Source of the DNA: Plecoglossus altivelis
Lineage: Eukaryota > Chordata > Actinopteri > Osmeriformes > Plecoglossidae
Direction of reading: 5' to 3'
NCBI GenBank assembly: GCA_036571765.1
Contig: BROE01000011.1
Span: 6,074,716 to 6,138,715 of the forward strand
DNA length: 64,000 nucleotides
In this document: in pieces, positions 47,601 through 61,600 of the stretch
Layout: every line of letters starts with the position of its first letter
Numbering within the stretch: position 1 is the stretch's first letter
The notes under the pieces: model-generated
The model's database searches: none
Seen by the model: only the letters and a program-made list of their open reading frames with translations
What the model was told of the DNA's origin: nothing
Translations under genes and position numbers: made by a program

Positions 47601-49806
47601 TGAGGACAAGTGTGTTGACTCACTGCCCTGCACTGCTGATGTCACCCCATGTTCCTGTCAGCAGGGCTGAGGTCATCCTGCTCCGGCCTCTCCCCCAAGG
47701 GCCTTTTTCATCTCCCTACCCTCCTTTCTGTTGCTAGGACCAGCTCTACCTCCTTTCTGTTGCTAGAACCAGCTCTACCTCCTTTCTGTTGCTAGGACCA
47801 GCTCTACCTCCTTTCTGTTGCTAGGACCAGCTCTACCTCCTTTCTGTTGCTAGGATCAGCTCTACCTCCTTTCTGTTGCTAGGACCAGCTCTACCTCCTC
47901 TCTGTTGCTAGGACCAGCTCTACCTCCTCTCTGTTGCTAGGACCAGCTCTACCTCCTCTCTGCTGCTAGGACCAGCTCTACCTCCTCTCTGCTGCTAGGA
48001 CTAGCCCTACCTCACAGAGTGCAGTCAGCAACTGGGGGAGACTGCTTAGAGACTGCAGACCAGACACCTCAAAGACCCCCTCAGACAGCCCCTAACACAG
48101 GCCTGGCTGGCCTACCTGTTGTGTATGGAGTTGGAGGGACCATGGTGCATGGGGGCACCAGCCTCCTTCCTGTTCATGCCCGGAGGAGGACACATCCCGG
48201 AGGCCACCTGAGGGGGCATACTGGCCATGTTGGGGCCCATCCCAGGGCCGTAGGGCCGCGGCCCCATCTGCCCAGGGCCCATCCGACCGGGGGGCATGCC
48301 CGCGTACGGAGCCCCTCCAGCCTGGCCCGGCATGGCGTTCATGGAGCCGCCCATGCCGGGGCCCGTGTAGTTGGCGTTGGGCATCCCACTGTAGCCGGGC
48401 TGGCGGGGGTATCCTGGGGAGGAGAGGACGTCATAATCAATGCTCACGGCTGTGCGGCTTGAATCTGGTGATGTCATCAGATCGCTCCCCCACCACCTCC
48501 CTCAAAAAAAACCTTGAGATGAACATCCTGTGGTAAAGCAGAACGTGCCAATAGAACCGTGTGATTGAGTTGCCGTATAAATCTTATAAACCAGAGTGTT
48601 CAATGCAAGCAACAACTTGCGGTGAACCCTTGAGCTCAACCTTGAGGTTGATTCACTGGCAGAAAGGAAACGGGAAGGAGTTTCAGTGGTCCAGCTCTAC
48701 GTCTAAAGACGCTGTAACGGGACGCATGAAAGCCCAGGATTGGAGGCTGCATGTCGACCACACTGACTGTGACTGATCTCACTACTTCACAGCCACAGGG
48801 AGGTGGGAGGGGGAGAAACGGGAGATGCAAATGTGATATTTTTGTACATCAATATTCAAGAGCGGCTTCAAAGCTTTTCTGTATCTAGGCTAACTGAGAG
48901 AAGCTTCTGCAGGCCTGGGATGACGAGACAGAAAGCTGTTTGAAAGACGCACGTTTCAATCTGTCCTGAACACCCAAGTTGACCGTCAACATGGCTCCTT
49001 TGAATCCTTCAGCTCTGGAGCGGATCTTTACCTCCGCTCCTCCCCTACTCCTTCGTCTCCTCCCCTACTCCCTCTTCTCCTCCTTTACTCCTCCTCTACT
49101 CCTTCTCCTCCGCTCTCCTCCCCGCCTACTCCTTCTTCTCTCCATTACTCCCCTACTCCTTCTCCTCTCCTACTCCCTCTTCTCCGCTCCTCCCCTGCTC
49201 CCTCTTCTCTCCACTCCTCGCCTACTTCCCTCTCCTCTCTTCTCCTACTCCCTCTTATCCTACTCCCTCTTCTCTCCTCTCCTCCCCTGCTCCCCTCTCC
49301 TACTCCCTCTTCTCCTCTCCTTTCCACCCCTCCCCTACTTCTCTTCTCCTACTCCCTCTTCTCTCCACCCCTCCCCTACTTCCCTCTCCTCTCCTCCCCT
49401 ACTCCCTCTTCTCCTCTCCTACTCCCTCTTCTCCTCTCCTACTCCCTCTTCTCCTCTCCTTTCCATCCCTCCCCTACTTCTCTTCTCCTACTCCCTCTCC
49501 TCTCCACCCCTCCCCTACTTCTCCTACTCCCTCTTCTCTTCTCTCCACTCCTCCCCTACTTCCCTCTCCTCTCTTCTCCTACTCCCTCTTCTCCTCTCCT
49601 CTCCACCGAGGTCGTTACCTTGCGGCCCGTACTGGGCACCCTGAGGCCCGTAGCTGCCCATGGAGTTGTTCTGGGCGTAGGAACCCATCCCTGCATGCAT
49701 CTGGCCTCCCGATGACTGGCGTGGGGATAAGGCGGAGCCAGACTGGGGGGACCCGTATGGAGGCATCTGAGGGTTCCGCATGTACACTGGAGAGAGAGAA
49801 GGGGGG

Positions 49807-49843
<37 letters not shown>

Positions 49844-50332
49844 CGAGGGGAGAGAGACAGAAAGGGAAATAGAATGGCAAAAAAAAACAAAGTGAGATAA
49901 GCTTCAGGGACTTGGCTGGCCCATCACGAACCAGGCAGCAGCCCAGCTAACATGTCGAAAAGGTGACTGACTCCACAGAGAGTGAAGGTGTGTACAGAGG
50001 TCCCCCTGCCCAGCCACTCACCCCTGTCCTGCCCCATGGCTGACTGGTTCATGGAAGAGTGCAGGATCCCATCCGACTGGACGCTAGGAGGCCTGGGAGG
50101 AATCTGGTTACCTGCACAGAAACACAGTCAGTCCCCAAGCATTCAGTCACCTGGCAAACTGGATTCTATTGGTGTCATGTATTGTTGAAGCATGACATGG
50201 AGATACAGCCCACTTGTTCTCTGCAAACAAAGAAACTTTAGTCACTCTTTTGCCCTGGTTCTGTCTGCGTGTGTGGTTTGCCCTGGTTCAGTGTGTGTGT
50301 GTGTGTGTGTGTGTGTCTATTGCTTGCCTTGG

Positions 50333-50394
<62 letters not shown>

Positions 50395-53300
50395 ATCTCA
50401 GTCTCTCTGCCCCTCACCTGGCACAGCCGCAGGGGACAGGGGTCCGGAGCGGGAGGGGGTGACGCTGGCGGGGGAGCCCACGGGGGAGGGCGAGGGGCCC
50501 CGGATCCCGGGCAGGTGCGGCGAGGTGTGGGGGGAGAAGGGCGACTGGGCGGGGTTGCTCTGCTCGCCCTGGCTGCTGGACACGCCCGACGTGCTGACCC
50601 CGGGGCTCAGGGCACCCTCCGTCCCCGTGGGCAGGTCATCGATGGAGCCCGACAGGTCCTGGACCAACGCAAGGATGAGGGGGGAGGGGAGGGTGAGAAC
50701 ATGATGGGGGAAAGCTTGGGTGCTTCTCCACCAACCAGGATGTAAACGCTGTGGGGTTTACACCCAAAGAAACTAACCCAAAAAACTAAACGTTTCGTAT
50801 TAGTACTGTGCTCGTGTCTATATAGCCTTGTGTTTCTGTTGCTTGAAACAAGGACGGTTAAATACCAAACAGATGCTGTGTGACTTGTACATGAAATCAA
50901 GCTACGGCCGTGTGGTTCTGTGAAGTGGCGATGGATAAGGCAGAGCCCAGCCAGCACTGAGGAGGTGACACAGTCAGGCAGGGAGGCGACGGCGAGGGGG
51001 GGGCAGATGAGGGGTTTTGGGAACGTGAGTGTTTACACTCTGCCTGTCCTCACGTGGATCCCATGTGCTGCTCAGAAATGCAAGCTCATCTGCCAGTCAG
51101 ATCGAAGGAGGGAAAAAAAAAATGGAGATAAACACACACACCCCCCACACCAAGAGTTTACAGCAGTAAGCTCGGGCCTGTAAGAGGAAAAAACCACGCT
51201 CGCCAGATTTCGCTCCCATGCCCACACCACACAACTACACACACAACACAGCACACACGCGTCACCGAGCGACTGCACCACCCCGCAAGCACGGCGAGCT
51301 AGTGGCAACCCTTTTTTTCCCTATTGAAATGTCTCAACAACTTCGCGGTGCTGGCTTTGCATCCCGAAGGCCGGCGGTTTTGCACTTGAAACGAACGCAA
51401 TCCGCCTGCTAGAGTATATTTGGAAGGATGTGACCTGAACGGAGGAACCCCACATAGGGGAAGAGACAGGAGATAGAGGACGCCGATATGCAGAGCTCCC
51501 CCCCCCCCCCCTCTCCCCAAGTTGAACAAGCTGGTGAACATGTGAGCCTACACAAGCACGATCGGTAGGTCTTGCCTAACTCTTTTCCATAACAGAAAAA
51601 ACACTTCCAAAGACCCAAAAAAAAAACATAACTAGACCAAGCAAGAAGAGAGCAACGGTAAAATAAAAAATTCATTAGAGTGAGAGCTAACCTGAGAGAA
51701 ACAAAGACAAAGAAAGAGAAAGGTGGCCAACTAGACAGCCTGACGGTGTCTCCTGTAAATACATCAATATTAAAATGTACAGAAAACTAATGACATGAGA
51801 AAACCTTATCTAAAAGAGGACAAGCAAGCGATAGAGGCTGAGGCGATATCCAGATCCTACCCGATCATGACGCGGACTTATAGCGCACCCTTGGGACTAA
51901 CTTTCCCATTACTCCAAGAAGGATTATGAACGAAACACGCCCTGCATTCCTCTGGTCCTTAAACTTCCTTATGTTATTCTCCCGAGACTACCCCCCCCCA
52001 CCCAGCCAAAACCCCCCCCCCCCAGCCGAGTCAGCTGGCCTCCCCCCTGTCTGGGCAGGCAGAGCAGAGACATCACAAGACCAGTCATCTGACGACAGCA
52101 GCTCTGGGCTGCAGGCTGGGCTGGACACAAGCACCACCTCTGCAGCCCAGTTAGGGTTAGCTCTACAGCCAGGGGGACGCCAGCTGGAGCACAAGGGCCT
52201 CTCTTTCACACACACACGCACACACACACACAGGCAGGCAGGCATCAGGGGTCAGGGGGTCAGTCCCATGGGCTAACCCTGGGAGTGGTTTGGATCAGAC
52301 TAGTGAGGGTTAGAGTTCAACACAGACACCAGGCCAAGAGGACAGAGGGGAATGTGTCCTGGCTGATGCCACAGCAGCACAACTTACATCCACATCCGAG
52401 CTCAGGCAAGACTCAAAATGTCAACCAAACAAACAGTTCTAATGTCTGTTTGCAGAGAGAACGAACACACACACACACACACACACACACACCTTCTTCC
52501 TCTTCCTGCTTGCTCGTTCTCTCTTGCCTAGCTACTCTCACTCTGCAGTCATTGATTTTTCCCTGCTCAATATTGCACAGGAGCGGCAGGCAGGCAGCAA
52601 GCCTGCGTTCTGCTGACTGCACAAGCTGGACAAAGTGAGCCTAATACTTGACTGGCCATTGAACACGCTGGTCACTCATTGCAGTGAGAGAGAGAAAGGC
52701 AGAAGGAGAGTGGAGGGACCAGTGGTTGGGTGAGGGGTAGGAATATTTATATAAACAATTTCAACCAGAACAATATTTCGCTAAAACGCAACAAAATACC
52801 CCAAAATACCCTCTGCCTCATCTCCACTGAGAGAGAGACGGAGAGAGAGACGGAGAGAGAGACGGAGAGAGAGACGGGGAGAGAGACGGGGAGAGAGACG
52901 GGGAGAGAGACGGGGAGAGAGACGGAGAGAGACCGAAGGAACAGAGACAGAGAGAGAAGGACAGAGAGAGAGAAGGAAGGACAGAGGGACGGAGAGAGAG
53001 AGACACAGAGAGAGAGACACAGAGAGAGAGACACAGAGAGAGAGAGGCAGAGAGAGAGAGGCAGAGAGAGAGAGGCAGAGAGAGAGAGGCAGAGAGAGAG
53101 AGGCAGAGAGAGAGAGAGAGAGAGAGAAGCCAGTGCAGCAGTTCTGTGGTGCACCATGTTTCCCTCCTTGCTCTGCGGCAGCCATTTTGTGCTTCACACT
53201 GCCTCTCACAGAACTTCCACAGAGAGCTCTATCCACTGTGTACGATCCCACAGACCTGCAGCTAGGGGGACAGATCACGCACACCAACATTTTCCGAGCA

Positions 53301-53934
53301 CCAAAAGACACATGAAATTGACAACTACGTCAAATGAGTGGTTTGGAGTTAGCGCTCCGTCTAAATCCATGTATCCAACACAACCAGCATGGCCATGTTG
53401 CTCCTTAGTCAACCAACTGCTCTGCTGTCATGCCCACGAACCGCCGTGTTCCATTTGCAGATTACTTCACTGAATCAAACACGTCAATCTGGACCCATTA
53501 AGCTGCCAAAGATCCTCCTCCCCCCCTTCCTCCCCCCAGTAGAAACTGAAGCTCAGGGCGTGCAGTGGTAGGTGACGTGAAGCTAGCTGGTTTGCTAGCC
53601 GGAGGGCAATTGCAGCTTGCATGTGACATATTACTGAATGAGATAAGATAGGGAAGGCTAGCTATCTGGAGGCCATGGCCGAGGCCTGTGGTGTAACAGG
53701 ATCTGTGGATGGATGGGTGGGAGGGGTGCTGTGGGGTCTTGGTTCAACTCCCAGTCACAGACTCTCCCTGACCCTCTCTCTCTCTCCCCTTCTCCCTCCC
53801 TCCCTCACACTCCCCCCCCCCTCCCTCCCTCCCTCCCTCCATCTTGCTCTGACGTTTTCGTTCATTCACACTCTGGCAGGTTTCCTGTTTCCAGACCAGC
53901 ACAGTAATACACACACACACACACACACTCACTT

Positions 53935-53972
<38 letters not shown>

Positions 53973-55329
53973 GAGGTGACAGGAGGTGAGGGGGAGGGGT
54001 AGAGAAACAGAAAGATACATATTTTGAAAACGCAGGGGGAAAAAAGAAGGAAAAAAAAGAGGCTTTCCGCGTCTTTGGGGCTGCCATGGTTACGGGGCTC
54101 CACGTGCTTTGACACATTAGCACAGACACCACCACCCTCCCCCTTCCTCTCCTCCCCCTCCCTTCCCCTGGCCTCCCTCTGAGCCTGCCGGGGTCACGGT
54201 GCAGTCAGCTACTACAAAGAGGAGCCCGTCATTGTTACGGGAAGCACCGACAGACCAAAGCCATCCTCCCCTGCACTGCTGTGACTTTAATTACACACAC
54301 TCAGCCTCCAGGCTCACCAAGGCAGCCTGGGAGGGAGACACACACACACACACACACACCGTTGCTTAGATCAGAGTTTTTGTGTTTACCAGTCATTCTC
54401 AATGTGCGAGATTACAATACAATATGTTGGTGTGTGTGTCCGTGTGTGTCCATGTGTGTGGAGCTGTGGGACCACAGGTGATCCTTGTGATCCTCGCAGC
54501 AGGGTCATGGGAAACGTGACATCTTCCACCCTGTACACGGTGGAGGGCCAAGCGAGTTCATCCCCACCCGAGTGCCTCCTCCTGGCCTCCAGCACGCTGC
54601 CTCCTCGAAACACGGCCCTGCAAACAGTCCCATGACTGCTGCTTTGAAGCCACCAGCACAGCTCTAGAGGCCGGAGCCCACGCGGAACCGTGACATTTTT
54701 AGAAAGCGGCTCTTCGCTCGACCCTTATCGCGCTAGGTCCCCACCCCGTGTCATCTGATATCATGCTACATCAGCCATGCTAGCCTCAGTGTAGCTTAGC
54801 TTAGCTTCAGCGGAGGGGGGGGGGTCTGGCCCAGGTAGGGTGCAGGAGTGGTACAGGTCCTGGTCTGGGCCCAGGTCCCCCCCACCACCACACAGAGAGC
54901 GTCGTGCACCACAGGGGGGGGCGCTCTGGGAAGCCTATGGTGAGTCAGAAGACAGCCAGCCACAGCCCCAGCTCTGGGTTTGCAGGGCTGAGATCAACCA
55001 TAAGGGGGCACTCCCATCCCACTATGAAGGAAGAGAGGGAGAGGAGGAGGAGGAGAGGAGAGAGGGAAGAGAGGCAGGCCCCTGCCTCACACAGCAGCAG
55101 CCATTCCAGTTCCACAGCACAAGGCTCAGGAGAAACCAAGTGCTTTCAGACATGGCTTCCTGCAGCCATCCTCTTACAGGGGGACATCTAAAAAGAATTC
55201 CCTGAGGCTTCCATGGCCAATTTGCTTGATCAGAAATGTTAAAAAAGGTGCCTGGGCGTGCTATTCAAATTGAAGTCTGATTATCGAATTACAGAGCACC
55301 ACAACCACGGTCACTGCAACAGAGATGGT

Positions 55330-55365
<36 letters not shown>

Positions 55366-58300
55366 GAGGGGTGAGGGGGCGGGGGGGGCAGGAGCAGCTC
55401 TGGTCCTTCTCAGGATTAAGTCAGTGGATTTGAAGATAGGGTGTGTATTCCTTCAACCCTGACCAGACACGACAGCCCACCCCCACGCCCACCATTAGCC
55501 TGGTAGCTTGTCACAATATACCACACAGGACTGGTAATTAATGGACAAAGGAGCAAAGAGAAAGTGTGTGGAGAGAGACCAGAAGAGGAGGATGGAAAAG
55601 CAGCCTTCAGTGATATGTGGGGGGGAGGGGTGGGGGGGGCTGAAGACTAATCAATATACTCAGCTGTTGTTTCCCCAGGTCCTCTTTCTACGCTTGGATG
55701 GCTGAAGGTTACATTGTTGCTCGTGGAAATAGGCTTTCCTTTCGAGTGGCTAATAAACATTCAACATTTGCCTAATTGAGCTTCTCAGTGGAAAAAGGGA
55801 GCGTACGCACACACGCAGCTACTCTGCGCCAGTGTGTGCAGAAATGAGGGAGGGGAGGGGGGCGGCGGTCTGATTGCTGTGAATAATAGGGCGATGCTGT
55901 GTGCGTGGTGGGAGGGGGCTTTTGTACTGATCACAATGGTAGCAGGGAGTCCCAGAGCTCCGCACAGATGCCCATGTGAGGCCGGCAGCTGCCCAGCCCG
56001 AGGTGAGGGGTGCTGGGATCCGAAGGGCTGAGGGGGCTGGGGACCGTGGAGGTGGGGGGGGGGGGAGCTCTACAGTCAGTCTGCCTCCCCAGCGCCCTTC
56101 CCACACACTCCTCTCAAACCAATCTGGTGGCCGATGCCAAACAACCAACACAACACACCACTAGTCAATTTGTGAGAGCAGGAGGGAGGGGGGGATACAT
56201 GATTATTGTAGGTATAGAGACGTTCTCTGTCTAAAACTGAGCCGTATTCATCAATATAAACGGGTAGATTCATCCTGCCCCGCTCAGCAAGGCAGAGCAG
56301 AGCAGAGGACAGACAGTGCTGCAGTCAGCCACAGTCTTTGTGCTGCAAAACTAGCTCAGCCCAGCAGAAATGGAGGCAGAGGGGAGGGGCGTGGAGTGTG
56401 TGCGTGTGTGCAAGTGTGAGAGAACGAGAGGGAGAGAGTGCGAGCGGGGAGGGGAGAGCGAGTGTGTGTGCGCTCACAAGAGCAAAACAGGAGAGGATTT
56501 TACAGCTCAAAAACAATTCGCTGAGGCAAATCCAAAACAATACACTTTGTCAGCAAATTGAATTTTCTCAAGTACATTAATTAAAAATCACATACAGAGG
56601 GGAAACGGAGAGATAGAGTGAGCGAAGGCGAGTGAGATGGAGCAAAGGAAAGGGGTGGGGGGAGTGAGAGAGAGAAACTCTGCCCCAGAATCTGAATAAG
56701 ACACGTACAGACAGGAAGCACAGGCCCCAGAATAGCAACAGGAAACACGCCCCAGACACTGAATACTGCAACACCAGAGCCTCGCAAAACAAGGTTGAGC
56801 CGGGCAGTGTTACGAAAGCTGATTTACAGAGAGGCAACATGAGAGAGAGGGGGGGGGGATAGGGACAGAAAAGAGAGAGGAAAGAAAAGAAAAGGAGAGA
56901 GAGAGAGAGAGAAAAAGAGAGAGAGAAAGAGAGAGAAAGAAAGAGAGAGAGAGAGAGAAATAGGAAGAGGAAAAATAAGAGCGAGAGAAGAGGGAGAGCG
57001 AACAGGCTGGTGCAAAGAGAACATTTTAAAAGAGACAGAAAGAGGAAAGAGAAACTCTAAAAAAGGAGGAGACCAACAGATAAGAGACAGAGAGAGACAG
57101 AGAAAGCGCTCATGTTGAAAGGGGGGTTGGGACTGGGTAGGAGGGAAAAAGTGGGCTGGCCTAGCCAGCCAGAGCTGTGTCGCACAAACAAGCAATGCTC
57201 TGCTGCAGAGAGGAGTGCTGCTGGGCTGAGAACGGGGACTAGCAGGCCTGGGAAAAGGGCTTGGCACTGGATCGGGAGTTTTGGCATGAACCCAGTCAGG
57301 AAGTGGGGTGCTGGTATGGGTGGTCTTTGGATGGCCAAACCTGTGGAGAGTCCTGAGGGAGAGGGTCCAATGGTGGGCTCCCTTTGGACTGGGTCCTTCA
57401 CACACAAACACACACTTGCAGGACAACCTGGACCCTCCCCCCTCTAGAAAGTTCTGAATTAAGACTACTCCAGATGAAGCTAGGTTGGCGAGGAAGTCCA
57501 GGCAGGGGAGAGGGAAGGGGGGGACAACAGGGCAAGTGTGTGACCAACATGTGACCTTCCTCTCAAGTCTGGAGCGCATTCAGTCAGTCTGGGCCCATCG
57601 GGGGAGGGCTTGCCGTCCCGAATCCTTGGCAGGGCGGAGGAGCCAAACCAGAGGGGGCGGGCAGGAGTGGGATTAGCTCCACGTTAGGGAAAGGGGGGGT
57701 ACAAAGGAGCTCATAGAAGGCAGGGAAGAGATTAAAACTCTTAAGGGGTGTTGGGGTGGCGCGGTGGGAGTTACTCCCTTTCCCACAGGCTAACACAGAG
57801 AGGAAGTGGCACTTCCAGACACAGTCAAAGCCCTGACACTGACAACACAGGCAGCCACTTTAAAAGCCGCCCTCCCCCCCCTGCCCCACACAGACGGCCA
57901 ATCAAACACATTCCCACAAGCACACTCAGGCACAGACGTGCGTTTGGTTTCAATGGTCGTACATGTCAGACATTCACAACGAATACATAACCCGCTGTGG
58001 AGTGGGGTGGCTGGAATAGAACATCGACCACATCTGACATCCACATCTTCATGGATGTCATGGCAACATCCTTGTACATAGGGCTTGTCTATATGGTGGG
58101 GGTGGGGGGGGATTGAGGGGAACCAGGCTGAGGAAAGGGATGTTGTGTCCTGCGGCGCTGCGTGGTGCGGACATGGGAACCGTGGGACTGGCAGCCAGAG
58201 AGCAGCCCTGTGAGGGAGGTGTGGGAACCAGACTGACCTGGGGTCAGCCATCATAAGCAGGGTTAACCCAAATCCCCTCAGACCAAAGACATATACCCTT

Positions 58301-58593
58301 AACTCTGTCATTCAAAACACCACCAGCGTGTGTGTGCCTCTTGACGTTTGTTATTAAGGAAGCAAACAGCCAAACTGACACATTTTGTGAAGAATGGGAA
58401 GGCGTTCATTAAAGGACAAATATGAGTGAACGCAAACACTGCAGTTTGAGGGAAAACTGTTTGCTGAACTCGACAGTTAAAAGGTCACGAGGAGTGTACC
58501 ACAGTGTAATCCCTGTGGCGTGTGTGTGTGTGTGTGTGTGAGAGAGGGAGGTGTGTGTGCACGCGAGAGAGAGAAAAACAGAGAGAGAGAGAG

Positions 58594-58635
<42 letters not shown>

Positions 58636-61600
58636 AGAGAGAGATAGAGAAAAAGAGAGAGAGAGAGAGAGAGAGAGAAAAAAAGAGAGAGAGAAAAAGG
58701 AGAAAGAAAGAGAGACGTAAAGCAGAGAAGGCAAACGAGAAAACCAGCTTGGCCTGTTGGGCAGGTTTGATCCAGCCGGCTGGAGCCCTGCCCTGCTGAA
58801 GCTACCTTCTAGAGCCCTGCCCTGCTGAAGCTACCTGCTTGTGCCCTGCCCTGCAGGCGCTACCTGCTCGCGTCTCCTCGGTTCCACCTGTCTTCGACAG
58901 CAGCAGAAAACATACACACGGTTTGCCAACACCTGGCTGCAAATACTGCTGTGTTTGGTGGATGAGGTGGCGTCAGGCCGGCGGTGACAAAGACTGTTTA
59001 GGTGAAGTGATAAGACGGCCATCCTCTCTGCCAGGCATGCGCTACCTGCTCGCAGCCTGGGAGGGGTGCTGGCTGGCTGGCTGGTTCTGGTGGATCAGCT
59101 CTGGTCCACTGGCTTTAATAGCACATGGCTGACCATGCCAGGTTGAGCGTGTGCGCGTGTTGTGTGTAAGGGACAACGAGGAAGAGGGGAAAAAAGCATG
59201 GCTAAAGTTGGCAGAGTCTAATCTGTACAGTGTTATGTGCCCTACACGGGGTGGGAGGGAGGGAGGGAAGGAGGGCGGTAGGGACGGAGGGAGAGAGAGA
59301 GGGAAGAGTGGAATCTGCTCATCCAGACCTCAGCCAGATTAATGGCTCTCACGGCCAATCACACGCAGCCAACAGGGGAATCCCCGTGAACACAACAGGC
59401 CAGGCTGGTCTTTTAGGCCAATGGCAGGGCTGGGAGTGAGATGTATAAATAAATAAGAGAAATAAATAAAAGAGGAGGGGAACACAACCAGAGGGCATCC
59501 CCCACTGGAGCAGACAGACCCAGCTCCATCACATCCTCCCTCTCTCTCGCCCCCCCCCTCTCTCTCTCTCTCCCATCTCTACCCCTCTCTCTCCTGTTTC
59601 TCCCTGTCTCCCCACACAGCCATCCCTCACTGTTTAAGTCATTTTCTTGCGTTCCCACACTTATTCATTGCTCAATGCCTTCCACGCACCGTTCACTCTC
59701 CCCTTCCCCTCCCCCTCCCCCTCTCCCATTAATGATCTCATTTCTCCCTCTCCCTCCCTGAAGTCTTGAATGAGGTTATCTTCACGGCTGACCTATAAAC
59801 ACAGCCCATATCTCCGCAGGTGTTCCAGTCTGCTGTTTATTTCCAGAGAGAAAGGGGAAAGATAGCCACTTCAACTTAATTCTCATCTTAATGTATACAA
59901 ATAAACATGCAGATTTGTTTCTTTCCTGCTAAAATTCCCATGTGCTGTCCAGCTTTGCACCCTCTGACTCTATATGCTACCTTAAAGGGCCGGTATGGGA
60001 GTGCTGGAGCTAGCCAAGGGCGGTGCAGAGGGGATAAGGGCTATCTCCACAGGACTGACACTGCTCACATTCAAAATGCTCATGTAGGAAGGAGGGATGG
60101 AGGGAGCAGGTTGAGGAACAGAGCAGTAGGGGAGGTGAGAGCAGGGCAACTCCCCAGAGCTGCTTCTTTGACAGGCACCTGCCTGCCCTACCACATCTGG
60201 TTTGCTAGTGTCTGAGTAGCACCCCTGCACTAAGCTCCGTGTGTGTGTGTGTTCCAGATATTGAGGCGTGTGTGTGCACTTGTGTTGGGGTCTCACCGGC
60301 AAGCTAGAAGGCCGGCCCTGCATGCTGTCTTCCTGGCTGCTCTTGTTGGAAGCCATGGGTTGGTTGGAGGGGGGAGCACTGGACTGGGAGCTAAATGAAT
60401 CCTGGGATAGCTCCTGGTGGGGTGGGGGGGGGGGGGGGGGGGGGGGCGACAGAGGGTGTTAGACAGGAACGCCACAGACATGGGAGAAGAACGTGTGCGT
60501 GTGAACGTAGACTGAGGCACTGTGTGCTTCTGCCGTGTTTTCTTTTACCTGGGGAGGAGGAGGGAACCTCTGGAAGGGAGACTGCTGTTGCTGCAGGGGA
60601 GGGGTCTGGGAGTAGGGCGAGGGCTGGCCCTGCTGGGCCTGGGGCTGGGCTTGAGGCTGGCCGTGGCCTGGAGGCTGCTGGGCCTGGGTAGGAGGCACAG
60701 GCTGCTGCTGCTGCTGCTGCTGCTGCTGAGGGGGTCCTTGCTGCTGCGACGGGGCCTGCTGAGGGGGCTGCCCTGGGCCTGGGGGCTGCGGGTAGCTGGG
60801 CTGGCCCTGGGGGGTGCCCTGCTGGTTCTGAGGGCCCTGCTGCGGCTGCTGAGGCTGGGTCGCGGCGTAGGGGGACTGGCCGGGCTGAGATTGGGGGGGC
60901 TGGTTGTAAGGGGGCTGGCCCTGGGGGGGGCCCTGAGTGCCTTGGGACTGGGGATAGGGAGGCCCGGCCTGGCCGTGTTGGCTGGGTGGCTGAGAGGGGT
61001 GACCCTGCTGGGGGTATGGGCCCTGGGCTCCTGGAGTGCTCTGGGCCTGGCCTGGGTAGGGGGGCTGCTGCTGCTGGCCTGGGTGGGGGGGAGGGCCGTG
61101 CTGCCCATAGTAGCCCTGGCTCTGCTGCCCATAGCCCCCTGGACCCTGCTGACCATAGGCTGACATCTACAGAAGGGAACAAAAGCATAATAAGACCACC
61201 GGCTGTTAGAATGGTGTTCCTATATTGATATAAAGAGAAAATATACAGAGAGAGATATAGTGCCAGTGATCTGCACACTTGAACTAGCAGTTTGGAGGGC
61301 ATTTGAAGCCTTTCGAATTAGCCATTTTTCTATACAAAAAGATGTGCGTTTCATTACTCTGAAGTGGCGCAAAAGGAGAAAGAAGCTGACCTTGCCAGGG
61401 CAGCACAGGGGAGAGAAAAAACAAAAAGCTGTGTGTTGTCTGGCAAAGGCACTTAACCGCTCAAGGATTCAAAGAAAATCAGAGATGTTGCCGAAATGAC
61501 ACACATCAAACCAGCCTGGAGAGGCCATTGTGTGCGAGTTCCCACAAAGAAACGTCTCCTCTCTCCCTATCTCTCTAGCTCGCTCTCTCTCTAGCTCGCT

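Larger units (their letters stand above)
50659..60296 (-). other. arid1a 9.6 kb intron, repeat-rich
   Basis: Lies between the exon ending SSLP and the exon starting DLSGSIDD. It carries CA/GT microsatellites (about 52208-52231, 52467-52491, 53911-53928, 54340-54359), GA tracts and minisatellites (52830-53130, 56840-57105, 58565-58710), a poly-G run (55330-55374) and a pyrimidine run (53755-53970). No exon chain of a nested gene was found on either strand; regulatory content is unknown. Confidence 0.7.

Noticed and set aside
47716..48012. CRISPR-like array of 29-nt repeats
   Set aside because: The copies are directly adjacent with no spacers and lie in a vertebrate intron, so it is a minisatellite.
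48979..49644. 221-codon Ser/Leu/Pro-rich frame on the plus strand
   Set aside because: It lies in the pyrimidine tract and is a translation of CT-rich simple sequence, ending over an arid1a exon in antisense.
52730..53473. Arg/Glu-rich frame (plus) and Ser/Leu-rich frames (minus)
   Set aside because: Products of the GA minisatellite within an arid1a intron.
53740..53760. GGTTCAACTCC box-B-like sequence as a tRNA or SINE
   Set aside because: No matching A box at the right distance and no cloverleaf could be folded.
56824..57579. 251-codon frame ending in a Ser/Leu-rich stretch
   Set aside because: Much of it is a GA/CT simple tract in the arid1a intron; the remainder shows no conserved motif or splice connection.
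60522..61163. 213-codon Leu/Gly-rich plus-strand frame
   Set aside because: Antisense of the Gln/Pro-rich arid1a exon.
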